The notes beneath the pieces are model-generated. The model worked only from the letters and a program-made list of their open reading frames with translations. It searched no databases and was not told where the DNA came from. Shown piece after piece: positions 1-6,665 of a stretch of DNA of 10,493 nt (its first letter is position 1; each line of letters begins with the position of its first letter). The translations under genes and the position numbers were made by a program. Source of the DNA: an uncultured Clostridium sp. (GTDB lineage Bacteria; Bacillota; Clostridia; Oscillospirales; Acutalibacteraceae); the NCBI GenBank assembly GCA_934717555.1, contig CAKUYY010000044.1, positions 1 through 10,493 of the forward strand, in the 5' to 3' direction.

Positions 1-22
1 CCTATGTATGACACGTGCAACA

Positions 23-811
23 TTATACAGCAATTCCTTTTAAGATGATCTCCTGTACCAGAGCATATAACTCTCTGACATAATAAGCGGAATATACAAA
101 CCATGGAGTATGTGCGGAAACGCTGTAAGGGATTAATCCCTGTTTTTTTGCAATTAACGAGGCCCTTAACTGATGAAACCCATCGGTAACGATGGCAACC
201 TCTGGAGAAAAACCATTCTGTTCTATGATTTCCCTGCAAAAACGCAGATTTTCCTCTGTATTAGTGGAACGATCCTCCAGATAAATCTGACTTTCTGGTA
301 CGCCATACCGTATCAACCATTCCTTCATGGCCTGTGCCTCTGAAATCTCCTCATTGTTTTCTTGTCCTCCTGAAACAATACAGGGAATTTCCGGGTGATC
401 CTTTATATATGGAAGCGCCGCTTCCAGCCTGCGCTGTAACATCAAACTGGGATCTCTTCCGTTGACCTTACATCCCAACACCACAACTGTGGCATAAGAA
501 GGAGGAGAATTGGATGAGGCGGCTATCATAAAGCCTGAAAGCACGATTCCCGTCAAAAAAATCAACCCCAATATTCCCCCACTGAAGGAAAGAAACACTT
601 TTCCCGCTCTGTAAGACCAGATATGAGAAAAGATTTTTCGCAACGAAGGAAAAAACAATGAAATCCCCAAAAAAGCAATTGAGAAAATAAGGCCGGTAAT
701 ATTTCCAATGTTGACTACCCGCACTGTCACCGGCGCCATAAACCATACGCAACCCGCCAGGCCAATCAAGAAGGAAAAAAAGCGAATCCCTTTGCTCCAC
801 TTGTTCTTCAT
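23..811 (-). CDS. YdcF/SanA-like DUF218 membrane-anchored protein
   Basis: A 262-residue protein of the DUF218 (YdcF/SanA) family. Residues about 10-98 hold three or so hydrophobic segments that should anchor it in the membrane, and the DUF218 domain follows from about residue 106. Visible family motifs are VVLGCKVNG (110-118) followed by PS..L..RL, SGGQ (147-150) with a downstream SEAQAM, the E..STNTEEN stretch (179-188), and VTDGFH..R (208-216). Family members are linked to envelope functions such as the barrier to large antibiotics in E. coli SanA, but the reaction is not known, so the substrate here is unknown. The start is an ATG preceded by AGGGGG at a normal distance. It lies 10 bases downstream of the kinase-like gene on the same strand, so the two are probably cotranscribed. 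The family call is firm; the function is not. Confidence 0.9.
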   Translation of the reverse strand: MKNKWSKGIRFFSFLIGLAGCVWFMAPVTVRVVNIGNITGLIFSIAFLGISLFFPSLRKIFSHIWSYRAGKVFLSFSGGILGLIFLTGIVLSGFMIAASSNSPPSYATVVVLGCKVNGRDPSLMLQRRLEAALPYIKDHPEIPCIVSGGQENNEEISEAQAMKEWLIRYGVPESQIYLEDRSTNTEENLRFCREIIEQNGFSPEVAIVTDGFHQLRASLIAKKQGLIPYSVSAHTPWFVYSAYYVRELYALVQEIILKGIAV

Positions 812-821
812 AAATATCCCC

Positions 822-1487
822 CTAACGGTTATCCTCCCCAGATAACGGAGGAAACTCCAGGTCTTTCTTTTTACAATATGCCTGTAAATAGTCCCACATC
901 ATACGGGTACAGTCATCCAGCTCCACTTCTCCGCTGTCCAGTACCATGTGGTAACTGGATGCCTCCCCCCATCCCATATCATTGTAATAATGATGATAAT
1001 TGGAACGGCGTTGATCTTTGCGCCGTATATAGGTTTCATTGGAATCCTCTGGAGACAAATGATAAAGCTCTATGGCTCTTTCCAACCTTTTTTGAATTTC
1101 CGCATGGATAAAGAAACGAATACAATGAGGAAATTCCTTTAATATATAATCCGCTGAACGCCCCACAATGACACAAGGACCGTTCTGAGCGGCCTCTTGG
1201 ATAATATGAGACTGAACGCTGTACGCTTGGTCATAAATAGGCAGGGTATGGATATCGCCGTTTTTCGATACATACTGCTTCATCGCCAGCGAATAGATCA
1301 GGCTGTCATTGGAGCGTTCCTCCGCCTCTGTCAATAACTCCTGGGTAATTCCTCGCTCTTTGGATATCTGTATGATAGATGTTTTATCATAAAATGGGAC
1401 ATGCATTTTTTCCGCTAGCTTTCTTCCAATTTCTTTTCCCCCGCTGCCGAATTGCCGGGAAATGGTAACGATTAGGTGTTTATTCAC
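822..1487 (-). CDS. cytidylate kinase-like family protein (GTG start)
   Basis: A 221-residue P-loop protein of the cytidylate-kinase-like family (Cytidylate_kin2 type). It opens with ISRQFGSGGKEIG (9-21), the nucleotide-binding loop of this family. It continues with DK at 34-35, a VIVGRSADYIL strand-helix (107-117) and an Arg-rich lid-like segment RRKDQRRSNYHHYY (155-168). True CMP kinase (Cmk) acts on CMP and dCMP; these homologues are common in Clostridia beside unrelated genes, and their substrate is mostly unproven. It should therefore not be labelled cmk. The start is a GTG at 1487, chosen because a perfect AGGAGG (minus strand, 1496-1501) lies 8 bases upstream. It is the first gene of a two-gene unit with the DUF218 protein. 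Confidence 0.92.
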   Translation of the reverse strand: MNKHLIVTISRQFGSGGKEIGRKLAEKMHVPFYDKTSIIQISKERGITQELLTEAEERSNDSLIYSLAMKQYVSKNGDIHTLPIYDQAYSVQSHIIQEAAQNGPCVIVGRSADYILKEFPHCIRFFIHAEIQKRLERAIELYHLSPEDSNETYIRRKDQRRSNYHHYYNDMGWGEASSYHMVLDSGEVELDDCTRMMWDYLQAYCKKKDLEFPPLSGEDNR

Positions 1488-1495
1488 AGTACATA

Positions 1496-1501
1496 CCTCC
1501 T
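1496..1501 (-). promoter_or_regulatory. ribosome binding site fixing a GTG start
   Basis: On the minus strand this reads AGGAGG, with an 8-base spacer to GTG at 1485-1487. No ATG in the same frame has a comparable site, so it decides the start of the kinase-like gene. Confidence 0.85.
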
Positions 1502-1577
1502 CTTTACTTTACATCACTCTCTGTTTTCACCTGATATCCATAAATCAAATATTCATTGCCTATATAAAGTAATTAAT

Positions 1578-1606
1578 ATTATATCATATATTTCCAAAAA
1601 TATCTA
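1578..1606 (-). promoter_or_regulatory. candidate sigma-A promoter of the kinase-like/DUF218 pair
   Basis: The minus strand shows TAGATA (1601-1606, 4 of 6 to TTGACA), a 17-base spacer and a perfect TATAAT (1578-1583). Transcription would start near 1571 and give an 84-base leader before the GTG start. The surroundings are extremely AT-rich, so chance matches are likely and confidence is moderate at best. Confidence 0.4.
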
Positions 1607-1870
1607 AACTTTTGTTAAATTTATTTGTTTTATTTACAAATCGTGCTTATTATTCCAATTTAGAAATATAATCCTCCTTTATTAGTTAAAATTTAGATAT
1701 ATTATATAATTTATATCAATGAAATTAGTTTTAATTTGAATTTATTTCACATTTATTTTTTTGTTTTAATTCTTTTTCTGAACATAAAAACCCATAATAA
1801 ATCAGACTTTTTTCTATTTTTATGTCTATTTATATTCACAAAAAATTATTGTTTTGGGAGAAAGATAACA

Positions 1871-2551
1871 ATGAAACGGTTACTTCCTCGAATACTTATC
1901 ATTTTGAAATCGTGTCTCCTTTTTCTTCCTGTACTGGGCTTGCTGGCGATTATCAGCATTTCTGTCCTCTCTCCCGAAAAAGCCGGATACTCAATTGCAG
2001 GATATTCCCTGTTATCTGTTCAGTCGGATTCTATGTCTCCTACGCTGGAAGCAGGAGATCTGATCCTTACCCGCCCTGTTGATATCTCCTCCTTACAAGA
2101 AGGTGATGTCGTTACTTTTTACTCTCCAGATCCGGCGCGAAGGGGGGAAAAGGTGACCCATCGCATCGATCATTTTACCAAAATAGGCAGTAGTAAAGCA
2201 TTTGTCAGCAAGGGGGACGCCTCCTCTTCCTGTGATCTTTATCCTGTTCCTGTGGATCAAGTAATGGGTGCCTATGTGGTTCGTTTTCCCAAGGTAGGAT
2301 ATATCATTATGTTTCTATGTTCTTCCGTAGGATATTGGTTACTGATTATTTTTCCGCTTTTATTTTTTCTTTTGCTACAGTTGATTCGGTTCTTTCGCCT
2401 ATTTTTTCGGTATCGTTCACAACAGATAGAAGAACTCCAACGGCAGAAAGAACAGTTAAGCCGGGATCTGTTGCAACTAGAGAATACCATTGCCTATTAT
2501 CAATTTTTAAACCGCAGGTTAGAACAGGTTCATCCACCCCCTAAACAGTAA
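1871..2551 (+). CDS. sipW: SipW-type signal peptidase I (S26B, Ser-His type)
   Basis: A 226-residue membrane signal peptidase of the ER/archaeal-like S26B group to which Bacillus SipW belongs. The N-terminal membrane segment spans about 8-33. The catalytic serine sits in QSDSMSPTL (Ser54). The general base is His97 in KVTHRI, where ordinary bacterial type I enzymes have Lys, and the conserved KGD motif supplies Asp116. A second hydrophobic stretch lies at about 142-172. It is followed by a charged region rich in Gln, Glu, Leu and Arg (about 180-220) that looks like a cytoplasmic coiled coil, which is unusual for SipW. The start at 1871 is preferred because GGGAG precedes it by 10 bases; the frame is open further upstream to 1736, but that part is low-complexity. 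The next gene encodes a protein with a SipW-dependent signal peptide, its probable substrate. The symbol is by family resemblance. Confidence 0.9.
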   Translation: MKRLLPRILIILKSCLLFLPVLGLLAIISISVLSPEKAGYSIAGYSLLSVQSDSMSPTLEAGDLILTRPVDISSLQEGDVVTFYSPDPARRGEKVTHRIDHFTKIGSSKAFVSKGDASSSCDLYPVPVDQVMGAYVVRFPKVGYIIMFLCSSVGYWLLIIFPLLFFLLLQLIRFFRLFFRYRSQQIEELQRQKEQLSRDLLQLENTIAYYQFLNRRLEQVHPPPKQ

Positions 2552-2699
2552 AATTAGCTTTCCTTGAAATACCTACAAGATGGGTTAACTCGTAACTATC
2601 TCTTTGCTAAACTAATGAATCTTTTCGTCTTCTTTAAGTAATACCTCTTATTTGCAATTCCCCTGTTATCAAAATAAAAAAGAAAGGTGATAGCGTATT
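2552..2699 (+). other. gap between signal peptidase and substrate genes
   Basis: 148 bases without a recognisable terminator or a good promoter pair. It ends in the GAAAGGTGA ribosome site (2682-2690) of the exported protein. The lack of a hairpin supports transcription of both genes together. Confidence 0.4.
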
Positions 2700-3383
2700 A
2701 TGAAGCGTTTACAACCTTATCACGGTCCGCTACTTTCTTCCGATACAATCTCTCCTGTCCCTTCCATCAAACGTTCCCTATTATTATGCGGCCTTTCTGT
2801 GATTCTCTGCCTTTCCCTCCTCTGCGGGGTCACCTCCGCCTATTTTTCCGATATCATTACCAACCAAAACAACCGTATTCAAACAGGAAATTTGAAAGTA
2901 GGGTTAGAGGTATCGGACAGGCTAACGGACGGCATCGATTTAGATCAAAGTTCTCCCCATTATCACGATCTAAAAACAGCCGACGACGGCGCTATTTTTT
3001 CCAGCGACACCTCCAATTGGAAACCTGGAGAACAAGGGACCCGATATTTTAAAATTTCCAATCAAGGGAACATGCCTTTGGACTATCAGTTATCTTTTCA
3101 GGTCCAGGACGGCGGATTGGGCGGCGCTTTGACGTTTACCATTACCAATCTTTCCGGCGGTGGAGAAATTTCCGGAATTGATGAGGATTTTCATACAGTG
3201 ACGGGCAGTTCACTAGGAAATGTTACTTTTTCCCATCAGCAAATGGAAAGCGGCCCTTCTTATGATCTTTATCAGGTGGATTATGTATTATCAGAATCTC
3301 TCGACAATTCTTATAATACAGATATCCCTGCTTATTTCAGTATGGATGTAACATTAACCGCACAACAGACAACGGAGAAATAA
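2700..3383 (+). CDS. TasA/camelysin-like exported protein with SipW-dependent signal peptide
   Basis: A 227-residue exported protein. After a hydrophilic N-region of about 25 residues it has KRS and a hydrophobic core (about 26-45). The junction GVTSAYFSD (43-51) matches SipW-type cleavage regions, with cleavage probably near residue 47 or 48. The mature part begins with N.N.I.TGNLKVGLEV, the usual start of TasA/CalY-like proteins. It also carries the WKPGE motif (107-111) and a SNQGNMPLDYQLSF strand (120-133), typical of this beta-rich group. TasA forms biofilm fibres and camelysin is a surface protease or fibre component; no zinc-protease motif is evident here, so a structural surface role is more likely. 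The start is ATG after GAAAGGTGA with a 9-base spacer. It lies 148 bases after the signal peptidase gene with no terminator between, so cotranscription is likely. Confidence 0.85.
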   Translation: MKRLQPYHGPLLSSDTISPVPSIKRSLLLCGLSVILCLSLLCGVTSAYFSDIITNQNNRIQTGNLKVGLEVSDRLTDGIDLDQSSPHYHDLKTADDGAIFSSDTSNWKPGEQGTRYFKISNQGNMPLDYQLSFQVQDGGLGGALTFTITNLSGGGEISGIDEDFHTVTGSSLGNVTFSHQQMESGPSYDLYQVDYVLSESLDNSYNTDIPAYFSMDVTLTAQQTTEK

Positions 3384-3529
3384 CGGTTCAGATAAGATTG
3401 AATAAGGTATCTCTTCTCCCATTTCTTTTGTATAAACCGCTGTATTTTATAGATCTGTCTCTAAATTATTCCGTCTGTTTTAGTTGTTTTCTCATAAAAA
3501 ATTCATAATTTATTGGTTTATTGTTCATA

Positions 3530-3558
3530 TTGTAAAAGTTGACAAAAAGGGATATAAT
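3530..3558 (+). promoter_or_regulatory. sigma-A-type promoter of the antiporter gene
   Basis: TTGTAA (3530-3535), a 17-base spacer and a perfect TATAAT (3553-3558) predict a start near 3565, giving a leader of about 34 bases. A TTGACA at 3539-3544 is a perfect -35 hexamer but lies only 8 bases from this -10, so it cannot pair with it. The promoter lies inside the longest possible reading frame of the antiporter gene, which argues for the later start. Confidence 0.65.
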
Positions 3559-3582
3559 GCTGGAGTTAACAGCAATTACAGC

Positions 3583-3590
3583 AAAGGAGA
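3583..3590 (+). promoter_or_regulatory. ribosome binding site fixing a TTG start
   Basis: AAAGGAGA stands 8 bases before TTG at 3599-3601. It selects this rare start codon over the in-frame ATG at 3557 and the TTG at 3539, neither of which has a comparable site. Confidence 0.8.
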
Positions 3591-3598
3591 AGATACCA

Positions 3599-4867
3599 TT
3601 GACTTCCTATCATTTTCTATTGGATTTAGCTCTGATCTTAATCAGCACCAAATTATTGAGTCTGGTTACAAAAAAGTTCAAAATGCCCCAGGTTGTAGGT
3701 GCCCTGCTGGCCGGTCTTATTTTAGGGCCCGCTGTGCTTAATTTTTTAAGCGAAACTGATTTTATCAGTCAGATGTCCGAAATCGGCGTGATTGTGTTGA
3801 TGTTTACCGCGGGCCTGGAAACCGATATCAAGGAATTAAAGAAAACTGGGAAAGCGTCCTTTATTATCGCTTTATTAGGCGTTATCATTCCTCTGGTAGG
3901 AGGTTTCGGCCTTGCCTATTTCTTCAATAATCAGGAGCTGGCCAACCCAGCCACCCCCGTATTCCTACAGAACATTTTTATTGGCGTTATTTTGACCGCT
4001 ACTTCTGTTAGTATCACCGTGGAAACTCTCAAAGAAATGGGCAAATTAAACACCCGTGCGGGAAATGCTATTTTGGGCGCCGCCATTATAGATGATATTT
4101 TAGGTATTATCGCCCTTACGGTCATCACCAGTATGGCGGATACCTCGGTCAATATTCTTTTGGTGCTTTTAAAAATCGTCGCTTTCTTTGTATGCGCTAT
4201 CGGGGTGGGCTTTCTCTTCTATTACCTGTTCAATAAATGGCAGAAACATTATAACAAAGACCTTCGCCGTTTTGTCATTGTTGCCTTTGTTTTCTGCCTC
4301 CTGCTTTCCTACTGTGCCGAAGTGCTTTTCGGCGTGGCGGATATCACCGGTTCCTTTATCGCCGGTTTGATTATTTCCAATACCCAGCGTACCAAATATA
4401 TCGCTTCCCGTTTTGAAACTGTATCCTATATGCTGCTTTCCCCCATCTTTTTTGCCAGCATCGGCATCAAAGTCGTTTTGCCGGATATGACTGCTTCCCT
4501 GATTATTTTCTCAATCCTTCTAGTGGTCGTAGCCATCGTTACCAAAATCGTGGGCTGCGGATTGGGCGCAAAACTATGCAGGTTTTCCAACGCGGAATGT
4601 ATGCAGATCGGTATGGGGATGGTTTCCCGAGGTGAAGTCGCCTTGATCGTTGCCAGTAAGGGAGCCGCTGTAGGATTGATGTCCTCTGTTTTCTTTGGTC
4701 CCGTTATTATCACGGTAGTCATCACCACGATTGCGGCTCCTATCCTTTTGAAACTTGTGTTTCGGTCAAAGAAAGACAACAATGATCCTCCGGTAAACAG
4801 CGGACTGGTAGATAACATCAAAGAAATGGATCGGCTCAATAACGAAGTACAAGAGCTCTCCCGTTAA
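3599..4867 (+). CDS. CPA2-family Na+/H+ (cation:proton) antiporter
   Basis: A 422-residue polytopic membrane protein of the Na_H_Exchanger/CPA2 family that should exchange Na+ or K+ for H+ across the cytoplasmic membrane. Motifs in order are PQVVGALLAGLILGP (30-44), MFTAGLETDI (68-77), the ATSVSITVE helix (134-142) and the ion-binding Asp pair in AAIIDDILGI (Asp165-Asp166). Further on are FGVADITGSFIAGL (244-257), SPIFFASIGI (281-290), a Lys in TKIVG (316) and MVSRGEVAL (341-349). The Asp-Asp pair marks the electrogenic NapA-like type; KefB-type proteins have Gln-Asp. There is no C-terminal TrkA-N domain, only a short charged tail. The start is the TTG at 3599, placed by the AAAGGAGA site and by a promoter lying further upstream. 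It is monocistronic and ends at a strong hairpin terminator. Confidence 0.93.
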   Translation: MTSYHFLLDLALILISTKLLSLVTKKFKMPQVVGALLAGLILGPAVLNFLSETDFISQMSEIGVIVLMFTAGLETDIKELKKTGKASFIIALLGVIIPLVGGFGLAYFFNNQELANPATPVFLQNIFIGVILTATSVSITVETLKEMGKLNTRAGNAILGAAIIDDILGIIALTVITSMADTSVNILLVLLKIVAFFVCAIGVGFLFYYLFNKWQKHYNKDLRRFVIVAFVFCLLLSYCAEVLFGVADITGSFIAGLIISNTQRTKYIASRFETVSYMLLSPIFFASIGIKVVLPDMTASLIIFSILLVVVAIVTKIVGCGLGAKLCRFSNAECMQIGMGMVSRGEVALIVASKGAAVGLMSSVFFGPVIITVVITTIAAPILLKLVFRSKKDNNDPPVNSGLVDNIKEMDRLNNEVQELSR

Positions 4868-4872
4868 TATTG

Positions 4873-4920
4873 ATACAAAGGCCGATGCAGTGTATAAAAA
4901 CATTGCATCGGCCTTTGTAT
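4873..4920 (+). terminator. strong intrinsic terminator after the antiporter gene
   Basis: A 17-base perfect stem (4873-4889 with 4904-4920) extends by three more pairs including one wobble around a loop of eight. The GC core GGCCGATGCA is followed by the T-rich TTTGTATTTATT. The arms also carry A-rich sequence on the other side, so it could also stop minus-strand transcripts from the convergent glycosyltransferase-like gene. Confidence 0.85.
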
Positions 4921-4987
4921 TTATTGTCACTATGCAGAAGGGATAGGAACTCAGAAAAAACAAATGAGTGACCTTCAGGACATAAAA

Positions 4988-6535
4988 CTAGTTTTCATCT
5001 TTTAACCGATATAGAATATACTTCTTTCCCTGTCCGTCAAAAGAGCCCTCTTGTTCCGCAACCATTTCATAATTTTCCCGCAAATAATCCAGTTTGAACT
5101 GAGAACGGTTTTTATCCTCTGACCATTCCATCACGACATAGTCCACCATTTTTTCCTCCAAATAGCGGTTCTGTTCCTGCATCATTTCTGGATACCGGTC
5201 TACCGTCATATTCAATTTACAAAAATACTTTGTCTGAGGAATGATTCCCGAAGCTGTATAAAATCCGCCGTCTAAAAAGCCGTAGTTTAGAAGAGTGGCC
5301 CCTGGCGTCTGCCGGATGATTTCCGCAAATTGATATTGTACCAGGTCCTCTTTCTTGGTTCCCAAATCCCGGGTATTGGGACTCAAAACCAGACATACCG
5401 CAAATAAAAAAAGGGTAAGCACGCTATATCCCATTTTTTTATTTTGGCAAACCCAATTCCCCTTCCAATGCCACTGATGTACAAGGAAATGGATCGCTGG
5501 TAAATATCCCAAGGAAGCGAACGGGGCAAAAATCAGAAAATAATAAGGATACGCAGAGCCCCCTCCATAAACACCCGCAATGAGGAACAAAAAACATACA
5601 ATCACGGAGATCCTTGCCATAGGATCTGGAAGCATTCGTTTGGAACTCGCAAAATAGATTACCCCCGCTACCGCAGGAAGAGAAAATAATAGGTTCTTGA
5701 CAAACTCCAGGCACAGCATGACCAGCATAAATACCAGCCTGCTGGGTACTCCCATCGGATGAGAGTACCCGAAGATATTGACATAAAAATAAGCGTTGAT
5801 AAAATCATAAAGTGCGTGGTTACAGGCAAAGTAAACCACCCAGGGCACTGCTGTCAAAATCATTCCCAATAGAAACATGATACAACTGAAAAAGGCCCGT
5901 TTTATCTGTTTCTGCCGGAGGGTATCCAGAAAAACCATCATCATCCAAGCAAACCAAAATCCCAGCATTGTATATTTGATCCACAGCACACAGCCCGCTA
6001 AGATCCCCTGAAACATGACTGTGAGATATGACATAGGGGAACGCTCTTTCTTTTTCATATAACGCAACAGATAAAATAGGCTTGCTGACAATAAGGGCAG
6101 ACAAAATTCTTCTGCGCTATCCCCTTTACAAAAGCTGGAAGAAGAAAGCACGGCAACGGAAAGTACCGGCAGCAGTACATAAGTATAAGCTTTTTGGGAA
6201 AAAAGGAAAATAATCCGGTAGGAAAACCATAAAAAAATACCGAAAGATAGGATTTCAAAGAAAAAGACCCCCAAAAAACTGTCAAAAGATATCAGGGAGG
6301 CCAATCCATGAATAAAATATAGCAGGGGACCCTTCTGCTCAAATAAATCCCGATAGGGGACCTTCCCCTGCATCATTCCTTTCCCCACGGTAAAAAAGCA
6401 ATTGGAATCATTCCAGTCGTTGATGGGATATAAAAAAGATGATTTGGTACAAATGAGGAGAAATAAAGCGGATAAAGCAAAACAAAACAGTATGATTTTC
6501 CATTGCTTTTGGAAACGAATCCACAAGGGTTTCAT
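4988..6535 (-). CDS. GT39-like polytopic membrane glycosyltransferase
   Basis: A 515-residue integral membrane protein with about 10-12 hydrophobic segments and a soluble C-terminal region of about 115 residues. The first periplasmic loop carries NDWNDSN (39-45) and then DLFEQKGPLLYFI (63-75). That layout matches the GT-C fold (PMT/ArnT, GT39-like) enzymes, which move a sugar from a lipid-phosphate carrier to an external acceptor. Asp43 is the likely catalytic-loop acidic residue. The acceptor and sugar cannot be read from sequence. The frame is open to 6625, but the start at 6535 is preferred because minus-strand AGAGGG (6545-6550) lies 9 bases upstream; an ATG at 6544 abuts that site. It lies 118 bases after the broken ANT(6) gene on the same strand and converges on the antiporter gene. 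Confidence 0.8.
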   Translation of the reverse strand: MKPLWIRFQKQWKIILFCFALSALFLLICTKSSFLYPINDWNDSNCFFTVGKGMMQGKVPYRDLFEQKGPLLYFIHGLASLISFDSFLGVFFFEILSFGIFLWFSYRIIFLFSQKAYTYVLLPVLSVAVLSSSSFCKGDSAEEFCLPLLSASLFYLLRYMKKKERSPMSYLTVMFQGILAGCVLWIKYTMLGFWFAWMMMVFLDTLRQKQIKRAFFSCIMFLLGMILTAVPWVVYFACNHALYDFINAYFYVNIFGYSHPMGVPSRLVFMLVMLCLEFVKNLLFSLPAVAGVIYFASSKRMLPDPMARISVIVCFLFLIAGVYGGGSAYPYYFLIFAPFASLGYLPAIHFLVHQWHWKGNWVCQNKKMGYSVLTLFLFAVCLVLSPNTRDLGTKKEDLVQYQFAEIIRQTPGATLLNYGFLDGGFYTASGIIPQTKYFCKLNMTVDRYPEMMQEQNRYLEEKMVDYVVMEWSEDKNRSQFKLDYLRENYEMVAEQEGSFDGQGKKYILYRLKDEN

Positions 6536-6623
6536 CGTAATCATCCCTCTTTCTTCTTGCCCGGGAAAATTTGGGCACAATAAAAGCGTGCAGAAAAAGA
6601 GAGAGGTTTTTCTTTTCTCAGAC

Positions 6624-6635
6624 ACACTATAGTGT
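6624..6635. repeat. 12-base perfect palindrome ACACTATAGTGT
   Basis: ACACTATAGTGT is its own reverse complement. It lies about 90 bases upstream of the glycosyltransferase-like start and coincides with the predicted transcription start. A second, offset symmetry GACAC-N6-GTGTC (6621-6636) overlaps it. It could be an operator for a dimeric regulator; no regulator gene is nearby. Confidence 0.5.
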
Positions 6636-6636
6636 C

Positions 6637-6665
6637 ATGGTATCTTATTCTGTCTAAAATTGCAA
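6637..6665 (-). promoter_or_regulatory. possible promoter of the glycosyltransferase-like gene
   Basis: The minus strand reads TTGCAA (6660-6665), a 17-base spacer and TACCAT (6637-6642), each 4 or 5 of 6 to consensus. The predicted start near 6630 falls inside a perfect palindrome. Matches are modest, and cotranscription from the ANT(6) gene upstream is the alternative. Confidence 0.3.

Larger units (their letters stand above)
1488..1870. other. AT-rich divergent intergenic region
   Basis: About 380 bases between two divergently oriented units, with long A/T runs, especially 1540-1860. It should hold the promoters for both directions. A TATAAT lies on the plus strand at 1705-1710, but the hexamer 17 bases upstream (TTAGTT) is a poor -35 box. 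An open frame runs through 1736-1870 into the signal peptidase gene, but its translation is Phe/Leu/Lys/Asn-rich and is not needed for the protein. I see no terminator, RNA gene or repeat array here. Confidence 0.6.

Noticed and set aside
1646..1662. TTATTATTCCAATTT shared with about 7636-7650
   Set aside because: A 15-base A/T-rich match between two AT-rich intergenic regions is compatible with chance, and the surroundings do not match.
1736..1870. N-terminal extension of the signal peptidase frame
   Set aside because: Its composition is that of AT-rich intergenic DNA, and a ribosome site at 1856-1860 favours the start at 1871.
3444..3467. AT-rich inverted repeat after the exported-protein gene, considered as a terminator
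   Set aside because: The stem is short, AT-rich, contains a mismatch and lacks a T-run, so I see no clear terminator for the signal peptidase/substrate pair.
4426..4839. 137-residue open frame on the minus strand
   Set aside because: It is antisense to the conserved end of the antiporter gene and has no recognisable motif or start signal.
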